Origin: Lachnospiraceae bacterium
GTDB taxonomy: Bacteria > Bacillota > Clostridia > Lachnospirales > Lachnospiraceae
Assembly: GCA_902363675.1 (NCBI GenBank)
Contig: CABJAV010000001.1
Location: 186,001-250,000 of the forward strand
Length of the DNA stretch: 64,000 nucleotides
Direction: 5' to 3'
This document shows positions 46,321 through 55,757 of the stretch, one piece after another. The position numbers and the translations under genes were made by a program. Each line of letters begins with the position of its first letter. The stretch's first letter is position 1. The notes under the pieces were generated by a model, which saw only the letters and a list, made by a program, of their open reading frames with translations, was not told where the DNA came from and made no database searches.

Positions 46321-47271
46321 ATGAAATTAAAAGAGAAAATATTTAATATTATACAGATAGGTGACAAAAGCAATCCAATCAGCCGGATGTTTGACATTTT
46401 CATTACGGTGACAATCGTTGCCAATATACTGGTGACTTTTTTGCAGACGTTTGATGAGCTGGCGTTTTTGACAACTGTATTTAAAGGTGTGGAATACGTT
46501 ACTATATTTATTTTTTGTGTGGAATATATTCTTCGTATATGGACGGCTGAATATTTGTATCCGGACAAAAGCAGGGGGCGTTCGAGACTCCGTTTCCTGG
46601 TGTCGTTTGATGGAATTGTGGATTTCCTTACAATCGTTCCGGTATTTTTCCTTTCCGGATTTGTAATATTCCGTATGTTGCGTGTGGCCCGCATTTTTCA
46701 TTTGTTCCGTCTCAATGCAAAATATGATTCATTTAATGTGATCACAACAGTTTTGTATGAAAAAAGAAACCAGATTATTTCTTCGGTGTTTATTGTTTTG
46801 ATTCTGATGCTTGCCAGCAGTCTGTGCATGTACAGCGTAGAACATGATGCACAGCCAACCGTATTTCGCAATGCATTCAGTGGAATCTGGTGGAGCATGT
46901 CTACACTTCTTACAGTGGGTTATGGAGATATTTATCCAATTACGCCCCTTGGCAGAGTGATGGCAATTTGTATTGCCTATCTTGGCGTTGGGGCGGTTGC
47001 CATCCCGACTGGTATTATCAGCGCCGGTTTTGTAGAACAGTATCAGCGAAAAAGCAATATTTCCGGTCTGAAAAATGAAGATATCAAAGAAATTGCAGAA
47101 GTATTTGTGGATAAGAAATATGCAGGAAAAACGGTACAGGATATGGAAGAGGCAAATCAGCTCACAGTCTTTTTGATACTGCGGGAGGATTTCTCAATCC
47201 TTCCGCAGAAAGATACGATCCTGCGTATGAATGATATTATTGTAATCAGGGACGAGAACGAAAACAGCTGA
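46321..47271 (+). CDS. Voltage-gated-type potassium channel with C-terminal RCK-like domain
   Basis: The 316-residue protein has six membrane helices in the voltage-gated ion channel layout. The fourth, FRMLRVARIFHLFRLNAK, is arginine-rich like a voltage sensor, and the pore loop contains the potassium selectivity filter TVGYGD before IYPITPLG. The last 70 residues resemble a TrkA-C/RCK-C ligand-binding domain. The ATG at 46321 is taken as the start because it places the first helix correctly; the ribosome site is weak. Confidence 0.88.
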   Translation: MKLKEKIFNIIQIGDKSNPISRMFDIFITVTIVANILVTFLQTFDELAFLTTVFKGVEYVTIFIFCVEYILRIWTAEYLYPDKSRGRSRLRFLVSFDGIVDFLTIVPVFFLSGFVIFRMLRVARIFHLFRLNAKYDSFNVITTVLYEKRNQIISSVFIVLILMLASSLCMYSVEHDAQPTVFRNAFSGIWWSMSTLLTVGYGDIYPITPLGRVMAICIAYLGVGAVAIPTGIISAGFVEQYQRKSNISGLKNEDIKEIAEVFVDKKYAGKTVQDMEEANQLTVFLILREDFSILPQKDTILRMNDIIVIRDENENS

Positions 47272-47310
47272 AACACAGGATTTTACGGCTTCCAAAAAAT
47301 GTCTAAAACA

Positions 47311-47339
47311 TTGACCGATTAGTACTAAAGTTATATAAT
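47311..47339 (+). promoter_or_regulatory. Promoter of the diguanylate cyclase gene
   Basis: TTGACC (47311-47316) and TATAAT (47334-47339) are 17 bp apart, 41 bp before the start codon. Confidence 0.75.
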
Positions 47340-47380
47340 ATTACTTTAAAGTGGTTTGTAGACAGAGGTTGGAGTAGATG

Positions 47381-48973
47381 ATGAAAAAGTGGAAAGAACA
47401 ACGCGTAAATATAATACTTGGCAGTTTCCTTGGAATACTGATATTATTGATGCTTTTGGCAACGATATGCGATCATTCCAAAGTATCCTATGATCATTTG
47501 CAGAAAGTAGAACCGGATTCTGTGGAAAAACTGGCAGACGGAGGTTCTGTAGTAGAACTTACGATTGATAAAAGCGTGAAGAAGTGTACGACGGTAGCTT
47601 TTTGTACTCCCCATCAGTATGTGGATGTTTATGTCGATGGACGGGATGTTTATAGTTTAAAAGAGACTGCAGGAAGATGGGGACACACGACCGGACATGT
47701 GTGGAATTTTGTCCTTCTTCCGGTAAATACAACACATCTTACAGTGAAACTTTCGCCTTGTTATCCAGAGACCGCAAATGCGTTATTGACATATTATGTT
47801 GGAAACGGACGTGAAATTTGTATGGGGCTCATGCGACAATCACTTCCTACATTTATTATCAGTTTTATTATTCTGATTGTAGGAATTTATATGCTTGGGT
47901 ACTGGTTGCTGGTATGCAAAAGTGAAGATGTTGATGCTACGTTGCTATATCTTGGCCTTTTTTCCGTAATTCTTGGCTTATGGACGGCAAATGAAACCGA
48001 TTTTGCAAAACTGCTTCTGGTCAATCAACATGCAACAACGTTTGCAGCATATATTTTGCTGATGGCAATGCCAATTCCGTTTGTTTTGTTTGTGCGCAGT
48101 TTTCTGGATTTTGACGATAAAAATATCTGGCGTGTATTCTGTGGTTTCAGCATGGTGATGTGCGTGATCAGCTGTGTTTTGCATTTTACGGGAACCTGGG
48201 AATTACGACAGAGTCTGATTCTGACACATATTGTTATTGTCGGACTATTGATTTATCTGATGAGAGCAATTGTGTTTAAATTTGTAAAAAGACAGGTAGG
48301 TCGGCGACTGAGAACTTGCATTGCGGCATTAATACTTGTAATACTTGCATCAATCGCCGATTTGATTAATTACTATAAAGTTGGTGGAAATACGGGAATC
48401 TGGGGAAGAATTTCGTTTTTGATTTTTATTGTGATTCTTGGAGTGGAGTCTGCAAGCAAGACGGCTTCCATGTTAAGGAGAGACCGCAGAGTAAAGGAGC
48501 TTGAACAGTTTGCATTAAATGACACTATGACAGGTCTTTATAATCGAAATGCATACAATTATTATGTGAAGAGTGCGCCGGATATTGCGGATACCATGAT
48601 CGTGACTTTTGATCTGAATAATCTGAAAAAATGTAATGATGAGCATGGACACAGTGCCGGAGATGATTATATTATTCAAACGGCGCAGATTATAGAGAGT
48701 ATTTTTGAAAAGCAAGGCAAATGCTATCGTATTGGAGGCGATGAGTTTTGCTGTGTGATATCGAATGCATCAAAATGTCAGATAGACCGTCTGATTCAGC
48801 AAATGCATGGGGAATTGGTAGTTTTGAATAATAAAAAGATTATTCCGATTCGTGCAGAGATCGCATGCGGTTATGCAATGGCGGAAGAGACTGACGATGG
48901 AATCGAAAAGATCCGCGAACGTGCGGATGACATGATGTATCGTGACAAGAGCAGGTTGAAACAAAATAAATAA
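47381..48973 (+). CDS. Membrane-bound diguanylate cyclase (GGDEF)
   Basis: The 530-residue protein has one N-terminal helix, an extracytoplasmic beta-rich domain (about 35-155), seven more helices (about 160-365, resembling 7TM sensor modules), and a C-terminal GGDEF domain with an intact RIGGDEF active site. It should make cyclic di-GMP from two GTP in response to an outside signal. No RxxD inhibitory site is visible before GGDEF. The second of two adjacent ATGs is chosen because GGAG then has normal spacing. Confidence 0.9.
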   Translation: MKKWKEQRVNIILGSFLGILILLMLLATICDHSKVSYDHLQKVEPDSVEKLADGGSVVELTIDKSVKKCTTVAFCTPHQYVDVYVDGRDVYSLKETAGRWGHTTGHVWNFVLLPVNTTHLTVKLSPCYPETANALLTYYVGNGREICMGLMRQSLPTFIISFIILIVGIYMLGYWLLVCKSEDVDATLLYLGLFSVILGLWTANETDFAKLLLVNQHATTFAAYILLMAMPIPFVLFVRSFLDFDDKNIWRVFCGFSMVMCVISCVLHFTGTWELRQSLILTHIVIVGLLIYLMRAIVFKFVKRQVGRRLRTCIAALILVILASIADLINYYKVGGNTGIWGRISFLIFIVILGVESASKTASMLRRDRRVKELEQFALNDTMTGLYNRNAYNYYVKSAPDIADTMIVTFDLNNLKKCNDEHGHSAGDDYIIQTAQIIESIFEKQGKCYRIGGDEFCCVISNASKCQIDRLIQQMHGELVVLNNKKIIPIRAEIACGYAMAEETDDGIEKIRERADDMMYRDKSRLKQNK

Positions 48974-48988
48974 AATGGGGGCAGAATT

Positions 48989-50299
48989 ATGTGGGCTTAT
49001 GAGAGTGTATTTTATCAGATTTATCCGTTAGGATTTTGTGGAGCACCATTTGAAAATGATGGAATTTTGGAGCATCGTATCCTGAAAGTGAATGACTGGA
49101 TTCCTCATATTCAGAAATTAGGAGCAAACGCAATTTATTTTTCACCGGTGTTTGAATCCGACACACATGGATATAATACAAGAGATTATACAAAGATTGA
49201 CACAAGATTGGGAACGAATGAGGACTTTAAACTTGTGTGTGATCATCTGCATAAGGCAGGAATCAAAGTTGTACTGGATGGCGTATTTAATCATGTGGGA
49301 CGTGGATTCTGGGCGTTCCAGGATGTGTTGAAGAACCGTTGGGATTCTCCGTATAAGGACTGGTTCCAGATTAATTTTGACGGAAATTCAAATTATAACG
49401 ACGGACTCTGGTACGAAGGCTGGGAAGGAAACTTTGATCTTGTTAAACTAAATCTTCGAAACGAAGAAGTCGTGCAGCATATTTTTGCGGCAATCAAAGG
49501 CTGGGTAGAAGAGTTCGATATTGACGGACTTCGTCTGGATGTGGCATATTGCCTGGATCATGATTTCCTGCGCAGACTGCGTTCGTTCTGTGACAGTTTA
49601 AAGCAGGATTTCTTCCTTGTAGGTGAGACCTTGCACGGAGATTATAATCAGTGGATGAATGACAGCATGCTTCATTCTGTAACCAATTATGAGTGCTACA
49701 AGGGACTGCATTCAAGCTTTAACAGCATGAATATGTTCGAAATCAATCATTCTCTGCTGCGTCAGTTCGGACCGGAGAACTGGACATTATATAAGGGAAA
49801 ACATCTGTTATCTTTTGTGGATAATCACGATGTGTCAAGAATTGCAAGTGTGCTTACCAACGAAAAGCATTTGCCTCTGATTTATGCGATGGCTTTTGGT
49901 ATGCCGGGAATTCCTTGTGTATATTATGGAAGTGAATGGGGAACAAAGGCAAAGAAAGAAGAGGGAGATCCTGCACTTCGTGTCAGCTTTGATGCGCCAC
50001 AGTGGAATGATCTTACAACCTTTATTTCGAAACTTGCCGAGGCAAAGAAACATTCGCAGGCATTAAATTACGGAGACTTTCGTTCTGTACTTCTGACCAA
50101 TCGTCAGTGTATTTTTGAGCGCAAGACAGACAGTGAACGTGTACTTGTGGCAATCAATGCGGATGGAGAAAACTTCCACGCAGAGTTTGATGCCGGTTGT
50201 GGCACCGCTGTGGACCTGATTACAGGTGAGACTCACGATTTCGGTGGAGGAAGTGATCTGCCTCCTTACAGTGCAGCTTACTGGAAGATGGAACGTTAA
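48989..50299 (+). CDS. GH13 alpha-amylase family glycoside hydrolase
   Basis: The 436-residue protein has no signal peptide, so it acts inside the cell, probably on maltodextrins. GH13 motifs are in order: DGVFNHVG (region I), GLRLDVAYC with the nucleophile Asp (about 184), FLVGETLH with the acid/base Glu (about 213) and FVDNHDVSR (region IV). It starts directly at the catalytic barrel with no N-terminal domain. It follows the cyclase gene by 15 bp, so the two may be co-expressed. Confidence 0.9.
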   Translation: MWAYESVFYQIYPLGFCGAPFENDGILEHRILKVNDWIPHIQKLGANAIYFSPVFESDTHGYNTRDYTKIDTRLGTNEDFKLVCDHLHKAGIKVVLDGVFNHVGRGFWAFQDVLKNRWDSPYKDWFQINFDGNSNYNDGLWYEGWEGNFDLVKLNLRNEEVVQHIFAAIKGWVEEFDIDGLRLDVAYCLDHDFLRRLRSFCDSLKQDFFLVGETLHGDYNQWMNDSMLHSVTNYECYKGLHSSFNSMNMFEINHSLLRQFGPENWTLYKGKHLLSFVDNHDVSRIASVLTNEKHLPLIYAMAFGMPGIPCVYYGSEWGTKAKKEEGDPALRVSFDAPQWNDLTTFISKLAEAKKHSQALNYGDFRSVLLTNRQCIFERKTDSERVLVAINADGENFHAEFDAGCGTAVDLITGETHDFGGGSDLPPYSAAYWKMER

Positions 50300-50342
50300 T
50301 TGTAATAAAAATTGTGGAAAAGAGGCGGAGGAAAGTTTATTC

Positions 50343-51152
50343 ATGTGGAAGATGATTATCATGGCGAAATCATTTATGGACAAATGCAAAAAGGATAAGA
50401 TCAATGCGTACGCAGCGCAGTCTGCTTTTTTCATACTGTTGTCTCTGATTCCATTTCTCATGGTGTTTTCTTCCCTGCTTCGCTATACACCGATTACAGA
50501 AGAGACCCTGATTAAGATATACCATGCGGCGTTGCCGGAGTATCTGTCAGGGTTTCTTGGTTATATTACTAACGAAGTGTACAATCGTTCTGTTGGTATT
50601 GTTTCGATTACAGCCGTGGTGGCAATCTGGTCTGCTGCGAAAGGAATCCAGTATCTGACGGATGGACTGAATTCGGTGAATGATCTGGAAGAAAACCGCA
50701 ATTGGTTTACCATGCGTCTTTGGGCAGTGGTATATACGGTGGGATTTCTGGTTGCGTTTGTTTTTGTTCTGGGTGTTCTTGTTTTTGGAAATACCCTGCA
50801 TAACCTGGCAGTAGGATATATTCCCGTTATAAAAGATTTTGCAGAGGTATTGGCACATTTCCGGGGATTGGTACTTCTTGGTATTTTATTTGTATTTTTT
50901 GTGGTGATTTTTACGACGCTTCCAAACAAAAAATTGCAATTCCGCAGGCAGGTCCCTGGAGCTGCAATCTGTGCAATTGCATGGTATGTGTTTTCGTTTG
51001 CACTATCCATTTATGTGGATTATTTTAATGGATTTTCTATGTATGGAAGCCTGACAACCATAGCACTTATTATGCTCTGGCTGTATTTTTGTGTGTATAT
51101 ATTATTGATCTGTGCGGAAATCAATGTCATGATTGAAAAACACCATGCATAA
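50343..51152 (+). CDS. YihY/virulence factor BrkB family membrane protein
   Basis: The 269-residue protein has six helices and the family features NAYAAQSAFFILLSLIPFLMV, IWSAAKGIQYLTDGLN and a closing GSLTTIALIMLWLYFCVYILLICAEIN. The family was once called ribonuclease BN in error; its role is unknown. The ATG at 50343 follows GGAGG at normal spacing; the upstream frame overlaps the GH13 gene. Confidence 0.9.
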   Translation: MWKMIIMAKSFMDKCKKDKINAYAAQSAFFILLSLIPFLMVFSSLLRYTPITEETLIKIYHAALPEYLSGFLGYITNEVYNRSVGIVSITAVVAIWSAAKGIQYLTDGLNSVNDLEENRNWFTMRLWAVVYTVGFLVAFVFVLGVLVFGNTLHNLAVGYIPVIKDFAEVLAHFRGLVLLGILFVFFVVIFTTLPNKKLQFRRQVPGAAICAIAWYVFSFALSIYVDYFNGFSMYGSLTTIALIMLWLYFCVYILLICAEINVMIEKHHA

Positions 51153-51196
51153 GATTTATAAACAAAAATAAAATCGAAAGAATTACAAAAAAGATA

Positions 51197-51225
51197 TTGA
51201 CATTTACTTTTTATGGTGCTAATCT
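51197..51225 (+). promoter_or_regulatory. Promoter of the T-box/cstA transcript
   Basis: TTGACA (51197-51202) and TAATCT (51220-51225), 17 bp apart, just before the T-box leader. Confidence 0.7.
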
Positions 51226-51231
51226 TGCAGT

Positions 51232-51555
51232 TAACAAAGAGTAAATGCATGGAACAGAATAAGATTTTTCGAGAACCATACAACAGAGAGCCGTCGGGTG
51301 GTGCGAGACGGTGTGTGACTCGGGAGACCATCCTCTGTGAGCAGTACATTGAATTTCTGATTTTGAGAATCAGAACAGTAGGTGTTACCGGTTTTCTACC
51401 GTTATCAGGAAGCTTATTTCTGCAATGATAGATATTGCATAGATGAGACAGAGAGGTCGTTAAGATACGACAAATAAAGTGGTAACGCGGAAGCAAAAGC
51501 CTTCGTCTTTATGACATGGATACACATGGATAAAGACGTGGGCTTTTTTCAGTTT
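51232..51555 (+). promoter_or_regulatory. T-box riboswitch controlling cstA
   Basis: The leader has the features of a tRNA-sensing T-box. There is a Stem I with ACAGA (51254-51258)/TCTGT (51334-51338) at its base, an upper helix TTTTTCGAG (51265-51273)/CTCGGGAGA (51319-51327), and an AGAGAG and GGTGGTGCGA distal region. The conserved T-box GTGGTAACGCGG is at 51481-51492, and a terminator (GCCTTCGTCTTTAT with ATAAAGACGTGGGC, T-run 51546-51551) follows. The specifier should lie in CCATCC (51328-51333), but I cannot fix the codon. Uncharged tRNA would favour the antiterminator and switch on the transporter. Confidence 0.88.
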
Positions 51556-51608
51556 CAGTTACTCTTTGCGAATCTTAAGAAGGGAGCCGCCAAAGGGCGG
51601 ACAAAAAA

Positions 51609-53297
51609 ATGAATGGTTTAGTTATAGTATTAATTGCTATCGTAGTTCTTGCTGCCGGCTATCTGTTTTATGGACGTTGGCTTGCAAACAAGTGGGGACT
51701 CGATCCAAAAGCAAAGACCCCGGCATTTACACATGAAGATGGTCAGGATTATGTACCTTCTTCCAAACTGACAGTATTTGCGCATCAGTTTTCTTCAATC
51801 GCAGGTGCAGGACCTGTCACCGGTCCGATTTTAGCATCTGTATTCGGATGGGTACCTGTATTACTCTGGTTGCTCATCGGTGGATTGTTCTTCGGAGCTG
51901 TACAGGATTTCGGTGCTTTGTATGCATCTGTAAAGAATGACGGAAAATCCATGGGAATGATCATTGAGAAGTATATCGGTAGAACCGGACGTAAATTGTT
52001 CATGTTATTCTGCTGGTTATTCACACTTCTTGTTATGGCAGCATTTACAGATATGGTTGCCGGAACATTCGTAGGAAAAGGTGTTGAAGGTGCCGCAAAG
52101 GCAACCAATTATGCAAACTCCGCAGCAGCATCTATTTCAATGTTGTTCATCGTTGTAGCTATCATCTTTGGACTGATTCAGAAAAAAGTCGGAAAGATGA
52201 AAGAGTGGGTACGTGCAGTTGTAGCCATTGGCCTTTTGGTTGTAATGTTTGTCATCGGTATGCATCTTCCAATGTATGCAACAAAGACAACATGGATCTA
52301 CGTCGTTATGGCTTACCTGTTCCTTGCATCGGTTATGCCAATGTGGCTTTTGATGGAGCCTCGTGATTACATGACAACATTCATGCTCTTAGGAATGATC
52401 ATCGGAGCAGTCGTTGGTGTGATTGCTGAGCATCCAACCATGAAGTTGAATGCATTCAACGGATTTAACGTAGACGGAAGTTATCTCTTCCCTACACTGT
52501 TTGTAACAATCGCATGTGGTGCGGTATCCGGATTCCACAGCCTTGTATCTTCCGGAACTTCATCAAAGACAATCAGTAATGAAAAAGATATGCCAATGGT
52601 TGGTTATGGTGCCATGGTCGTTGAGTCACTGCTTGGTGTCGTTGCACTGGTTGTTGTTGGTGCAGTAGCAGTCAATGGAACAAAACCAGATGGTACTCCA
52701 TTCTCTATCTTCTCAACAGGTGTTGCTGGATTCTTTGAGAAATTTGGTATTCCGGTACAGGTTGCAACCGTATTTATGACAATGTGTGTATCTGCATTAG
52801 CACTTACTTCTCTTGATTCTGTTGCACGAATCGGACGTATGTCTTTCCAGGAATTATTCTATGGAGATACAACGGATACTTCCAAGATGCCTGTATGGCA
52901 GAAAGTTCTGACTAATAAATATTTTGCAACAATCATTACATTATTCTTCGGATATTTGCTGACACTTGGCGGATACAACAATATCTGGCCACTGTTTGGT
53001 TCCGCAAACCAGTTACTTGCAGCATTGGTTCTTATCGCACTTGCTGTATTCTTAAAGACAACCGGAAGAACCGGATGGACACTGTACATTCCAATGTTTG
53101 TCATGCTTGCAGTTACATTTACAGCATTGATTCAGAAGACCATTGCACTGGTTCAGAATATTGCATCCGGTCAGGCTACATTCCTTGTAGATGGCTTACA
53201 GTTCATCATAGCAATTCTTCTGATGGTTCTTGGTGTATTGGTAGCATTCAGCTGCCTGAAGAAACTCTTCGGCAAGAAAGCAGAAGCAGAGGCATAA
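51609..53297 (+). CDS. cstA: CstA family transporter
   Basis: The 562-residue membrane protein matches the carbon starvation protein A family: GYLFYGRWLANKWGLDP, AHQFSSIAGAGPVTGPILA and FHSLVSSGTSSKTI are characteristic. Family members import peptides or pyruvate. Here the T-box leader ties expression to the charging level of one tRNA, which favours a role in supplying an amino acid or peptides containing it. It is shorter than the enterobacterial form (about 700 residues), as is usual for the short Firmicutes type. Confidence 0.9.
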   Translation: MNGLVIVLIAIVVLAAGYLFYGRWLANKWGLDPKAKTPAFTHEDGQDYVPSSKLTVFAHQFSSIAGAGPVTGPILASVFGWVPVLLWLLIGGLFFGAVQDFGALYASVKNDGKSMGMIIEKYIGRTGRKLFMLFCWLFTLLVMAAFTDMVAGTFVGKGVEGAAKATNYANSAAASISMLFIVVAIIFGLIQKKVGKMKEWVRAVVAIGLLVVMFVIGMHLPMYATKTTWIYVVMAYLFLASVMPMWLLMEPRDYMTTFMLLGMIIGAVVGVIAEHPTMKLNAFNGFNVDGSYLFPTLFVTIACGAVSGFHSLVSSGTSSKTISNEKDMPMVGYGAMVVESLLGVVALVVVGAVAVNGTKPDGTPFSIFSTGVAGFFEKFGIPVQVATVFMTMCVSALALTSLDSVARIGRMSFQELFYGDTTDTSKMPVWQKVLTNKYFATIITLFFGYLLTLGGYNNIWPLFGSANQLLAALVLIALAVFLKTTGRTGWTLYIPMFVMLAVTFTALIQKTIALVQNIASGQATFLVDGLQFIIAILLMVLGVLVAFSCLKKLFGKKAEAEA

Positions 53298-53380
53298 AAT
53301 CAGTCGTGATATAAAATCACAAAAGTACATAGCAGAAAAATAATAAGTATAAAAAATAATAAGTAGAAGCGAAGAGACTA

Positions 53381-53464
53381 TTGTTAACTAGATGAAATAT
53401 ACAGGTTGACAATAGCCTCTTTTTTGTTATAATTGTTAACTGTATTACTTTTGGAGGTTGACAA
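53381..53464 (+). promoter_or_regulatory. bioY promoter with two BirA-type operators
   Basis: Two copies of TTGTTAAC-N16-GTTGACAA occur at 53381-53412 and 53433-53464. The promoter is TTGACA (53406-53411) with TATAAT (53428-53433), spacing 16 bp. The first operator covers the -35, and the second begins at the last -10 base and ends four bases before the bioY start codon. The half-sites match the biotin repressor BirA consensus, so biotin should repress the operon. Confidence 0.88.
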
Positions 53465-53467
53465 ATA

Positions 53468-54052
53468 ATGGAAAATTACATGACATCAGAAACAAGGGAA
53501 AAACCTATGACAAAAACGAGGAGTCTTGTATATTGCGCTTTGTTTACCGCGCTGATTGCGGTCGGTGCGTTTATTAAGATTCCAATTCCGGTTGTGCCAT
53601 TTACACTGCAGTATTTGTTTACGATGCTGGCAGGAATTCTTTTGGGATCGCGATTGGGATCGCTTTCCGTACTGGCATATATGATACTGGGATTAATCGG
53701 ACTGCCGATTTTTTCAGAGGGTGGAGGAATCGGCTATGTGTTCAAACCAAGTTTTGGCTATATTATTGGTTTTTGCGTTGGAACTTTTGTGACAGGCTGG
53801 CTTGTGGAACACATGAAAAAGAAAACCATCGTACATTATCTGATTGCAAATCTCGCAGGATTATTCTTTGTGTATGCTCTGGGAATGATCTATTACTACG
53901 TGATCTGCAACTATGTGATTGATACGCCGATCGCAGTGGGACCGCTGTTTTTGTATTGTTTTGTACTGGCAGTGCCGGGAGACATTTGTCTGAGCATTCT
54001 TGGAGCTGTCATAGGGCGCAGAGTCAGACCATTTTTGAAGAATGAAATTTGA
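53468..54052 (+). CDS. bioY: Biotin transporter BioY (ECF S component)
   Basis: The 194-residue protein has six helices and typical BioY motifs: FTALIAVGAFIKIPIPVVPFTLQ, the RLGSLSVLAYMILGLIGLPIF segment and a GYIIGF loop. It binds biotin in the membrane and works with shared energy-coupling ATPases encoded elsewhere. It is first in the biotin operon, directly after the operators. A start at 53510 (MTKTRSL) is possible, but 53468 has GGAGG. Confidence 0.93.
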   Translation: MENYMTSETREKPMTKTRSLVYCALFTALIAVGAFIKIPIPVVPFTLQYLFTMLAGILLGSRLGSLSVLAYMILGLIGLPIFSEGGGIGYVFKPSFGYIIGFCVGTFVTGWLVEHMKKKTIVHYLIANLAGLFFVYALGMIYYYVICNYVIDTPIAVGPLFLYCFVLAVPGDICLSILGAVIGRRVRPFLKNEI

Positions 54053-54074
54053 CATGTAGAAGGAGAGAATATTT

Positions 54075-55058
54075 ATGAATGCACTTACACTTGCACAGGA
54101 AATTATAGATGGAAGGAGAATCACAAGGGAAGATGATCTGCAGTTTTTTCTGAACTGTGATCTCAATGAGCTATGTGAGGGTGCGGACCGCATCCGGGAA
54201 AAATTTGTAGGAGACAAAGTAGATTTATGTTCCATTATCAATGGACGAAGCGGCCGGTGTCCGGAAGATTGCAAATATTGTGCACAGTCTGCGCATCACC
54301 ATACAAACTGTGAAGTATATGATTTTTTGTCAGAGGAGAAAATCCTTGAAGCATGTAAGATGAATGAGCGGGAAGGTGTGGATCGTTTTTCGATTGTTAC
54401 GGCAGGAAAAGCACTGACAGGAGAAGAGTTTGACAAGGCCATCCATGCGTATGAAACAATGAAACGGGAGTGCAAGATTGATCTGTGTGCTTCTATGGGC
54501 TTTTTGACGGCGGAGCAGCTGCATCGTCTGCATGAGGCCGGAGTGAACAGCTATCATCACAACATTGAAACCTCACGTAGAAATTTTCCGAACATTTGCA
54601 CCACGCATACTTATGACATGAAAATCGAGACACTAAAGAAAGTTAAAGCAGAAGGCATGTACGCATGTTCCGGAGGTATCATTGGAATGGGAGAGACCTG
54701 GGAGGATCGTCTGGATATGGCGGTCAGCCTTGCGGAGCTGGAGGTGGATTCGATACCGATCAATGCACTGATGCCAATTCCGGGTACCCCGTTGGAACAC
54801 CTGCCACAATTGACGGAAGATGAAATTTTGCGGACCATAGCCTTTTTCCGTTATATCAATCCGAAGGCAGATATTCGTCTGGCGGCAGGCCGTGCACTGC
54901 TTACAAATGATGGGGAGCGCGCATTTGCGGCGGGAGCATCTGCCTCAATTACCGGAAATATGCTTACAACTGTAGCATGTGCCACGATTCGCAGTGACCG
55001 CCAGATGCTTGAAAATATGGGGCGTGATGTAACACCGGATTATTGGAAGGAAGTGTAA
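54075..55058 (+). CDS. bioB: Biotin synthase
   Basis: The 327-residue radical SAM enzyme inserts sulfur into dethiobiotin. The SAM-cluster cysteines are Cys62, Cys66 and Cys69 in CPEDCKYCAQS; YHHNIETSRRNF and GIIGMGETWEDR follow as in BioB. AGAAGGAGAG lies upstream. It is second in the operon. Confidence 0.95.
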   Translation: MNALTLAQEIIDGRRITREDDLQFFLNCDLNELCEGADRIREKFVGDKVDLCSIINGRSGRCPEDCKYCAQSAHHHTNCEVYDFLSEEKILEACKMNEREGVDRFSIVTAGKALTGEEFDKAIHAYETMKRECKIDLCASMGFLTAEQLHRLHEAGVNSYHHNIETSRRNFPNICTTHTYDMKIETLKKVKAEGMYACSGGIIGMGETWEDRLDMAVSLAELEVDSIPINALMPIPGTPLEHLPQLTEDEILRTIAFFRYINPKADIRLAAGRALLTNDGERAFAAGASASITGNMLTTVACATIRSDRQMLENMGRDVTPDYWKEV

Positions 55059-55061
55059 ACG

Positions 55062-55757
55062 ATGAGTAAAGGGTTATTTATTACAGGAACCGGTACGGAT
55101 CTTGGAAAAACATATATTGCAGGACTGATCGTAAAGAAACTGGCGGATGCAAAACAAAGCGCAGCCTATTATAAGGCCGCGATGAGTGGAAATGACCGGA
55201 GAGCAGATGGAAGTCTGATTCCGGGAGATGCGTTGTTTGTGCAGAAGACCGCGGGCATTTCCCAGCCACTGGAGGAGATGTGTCCATACGTGTATGAGCA
55301 TGCCTACTCTCCGCATCTGGCGTCAAGAATCGAGGGTCATCCGGTACAGATGGATGTGGTAAAAGCCGGATATTATAAAGTATGCAGTGCATACGATTTT
55401 GTCACGATGGAGGGAAGTGGAGGCATTTTATGTCCAATCTGCTTTGACGAGGCAAAGATCCAATTGGAGGATGTAATCAGGGAACTGCATCTTCCGAGTA
55501 TTCTGATCGCGGATGCAGGGCTTGGCACAATTAACAGTGTGGTACTGACCGTGGAATATATGAAAGCGAAAAATCTGCCGGTGAAAGGTATTATTTATAA
55601 TCACTATCACGGCAATGATGTGATGGAAGATGACAACATATTTATGTGCGAATATATGACAGGGCTGCCGACGTTGGCAAAAGTAAAAGATGGAGACACA
55701 GAACTTGCCATGGATGTGCAGGATCTGATGGCATTGTATGAGGAGGTAAAAGCATGA
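55062..55757 (+). CDS. bioD: Dethiobiotin synthetase
   Basis: The 231-residue ATPase closes the ureido ring of dethiobiotin. GTGTDLGKTYIAGL is the P-loop, and EGSGGILCPI marks the second conserved region. It follows bioB by three bases and overlaps bioA by four (ATGA). Confidence 0.93.
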   Translation: MSKGLFITGTGTDLGKTYIAGLIVKKLADAKQSAAYYKAAMSGNDRRADGSLIPGDALFVQKTAGISQPLEEMCPYVYEHAYSPHLASRIEGHPVQMDVVKAGYYKVCSAYDFVTMEGSGGILCPICFDEAKIQLEDVIRELHLPSILIADAGLGTINSVVLTVEYMKAKNLPVKGIIYNHYHGNDVMEDDNIFMCEYMTGLPTLAKVKDGDTELAMDVQDLMALYEEVKA

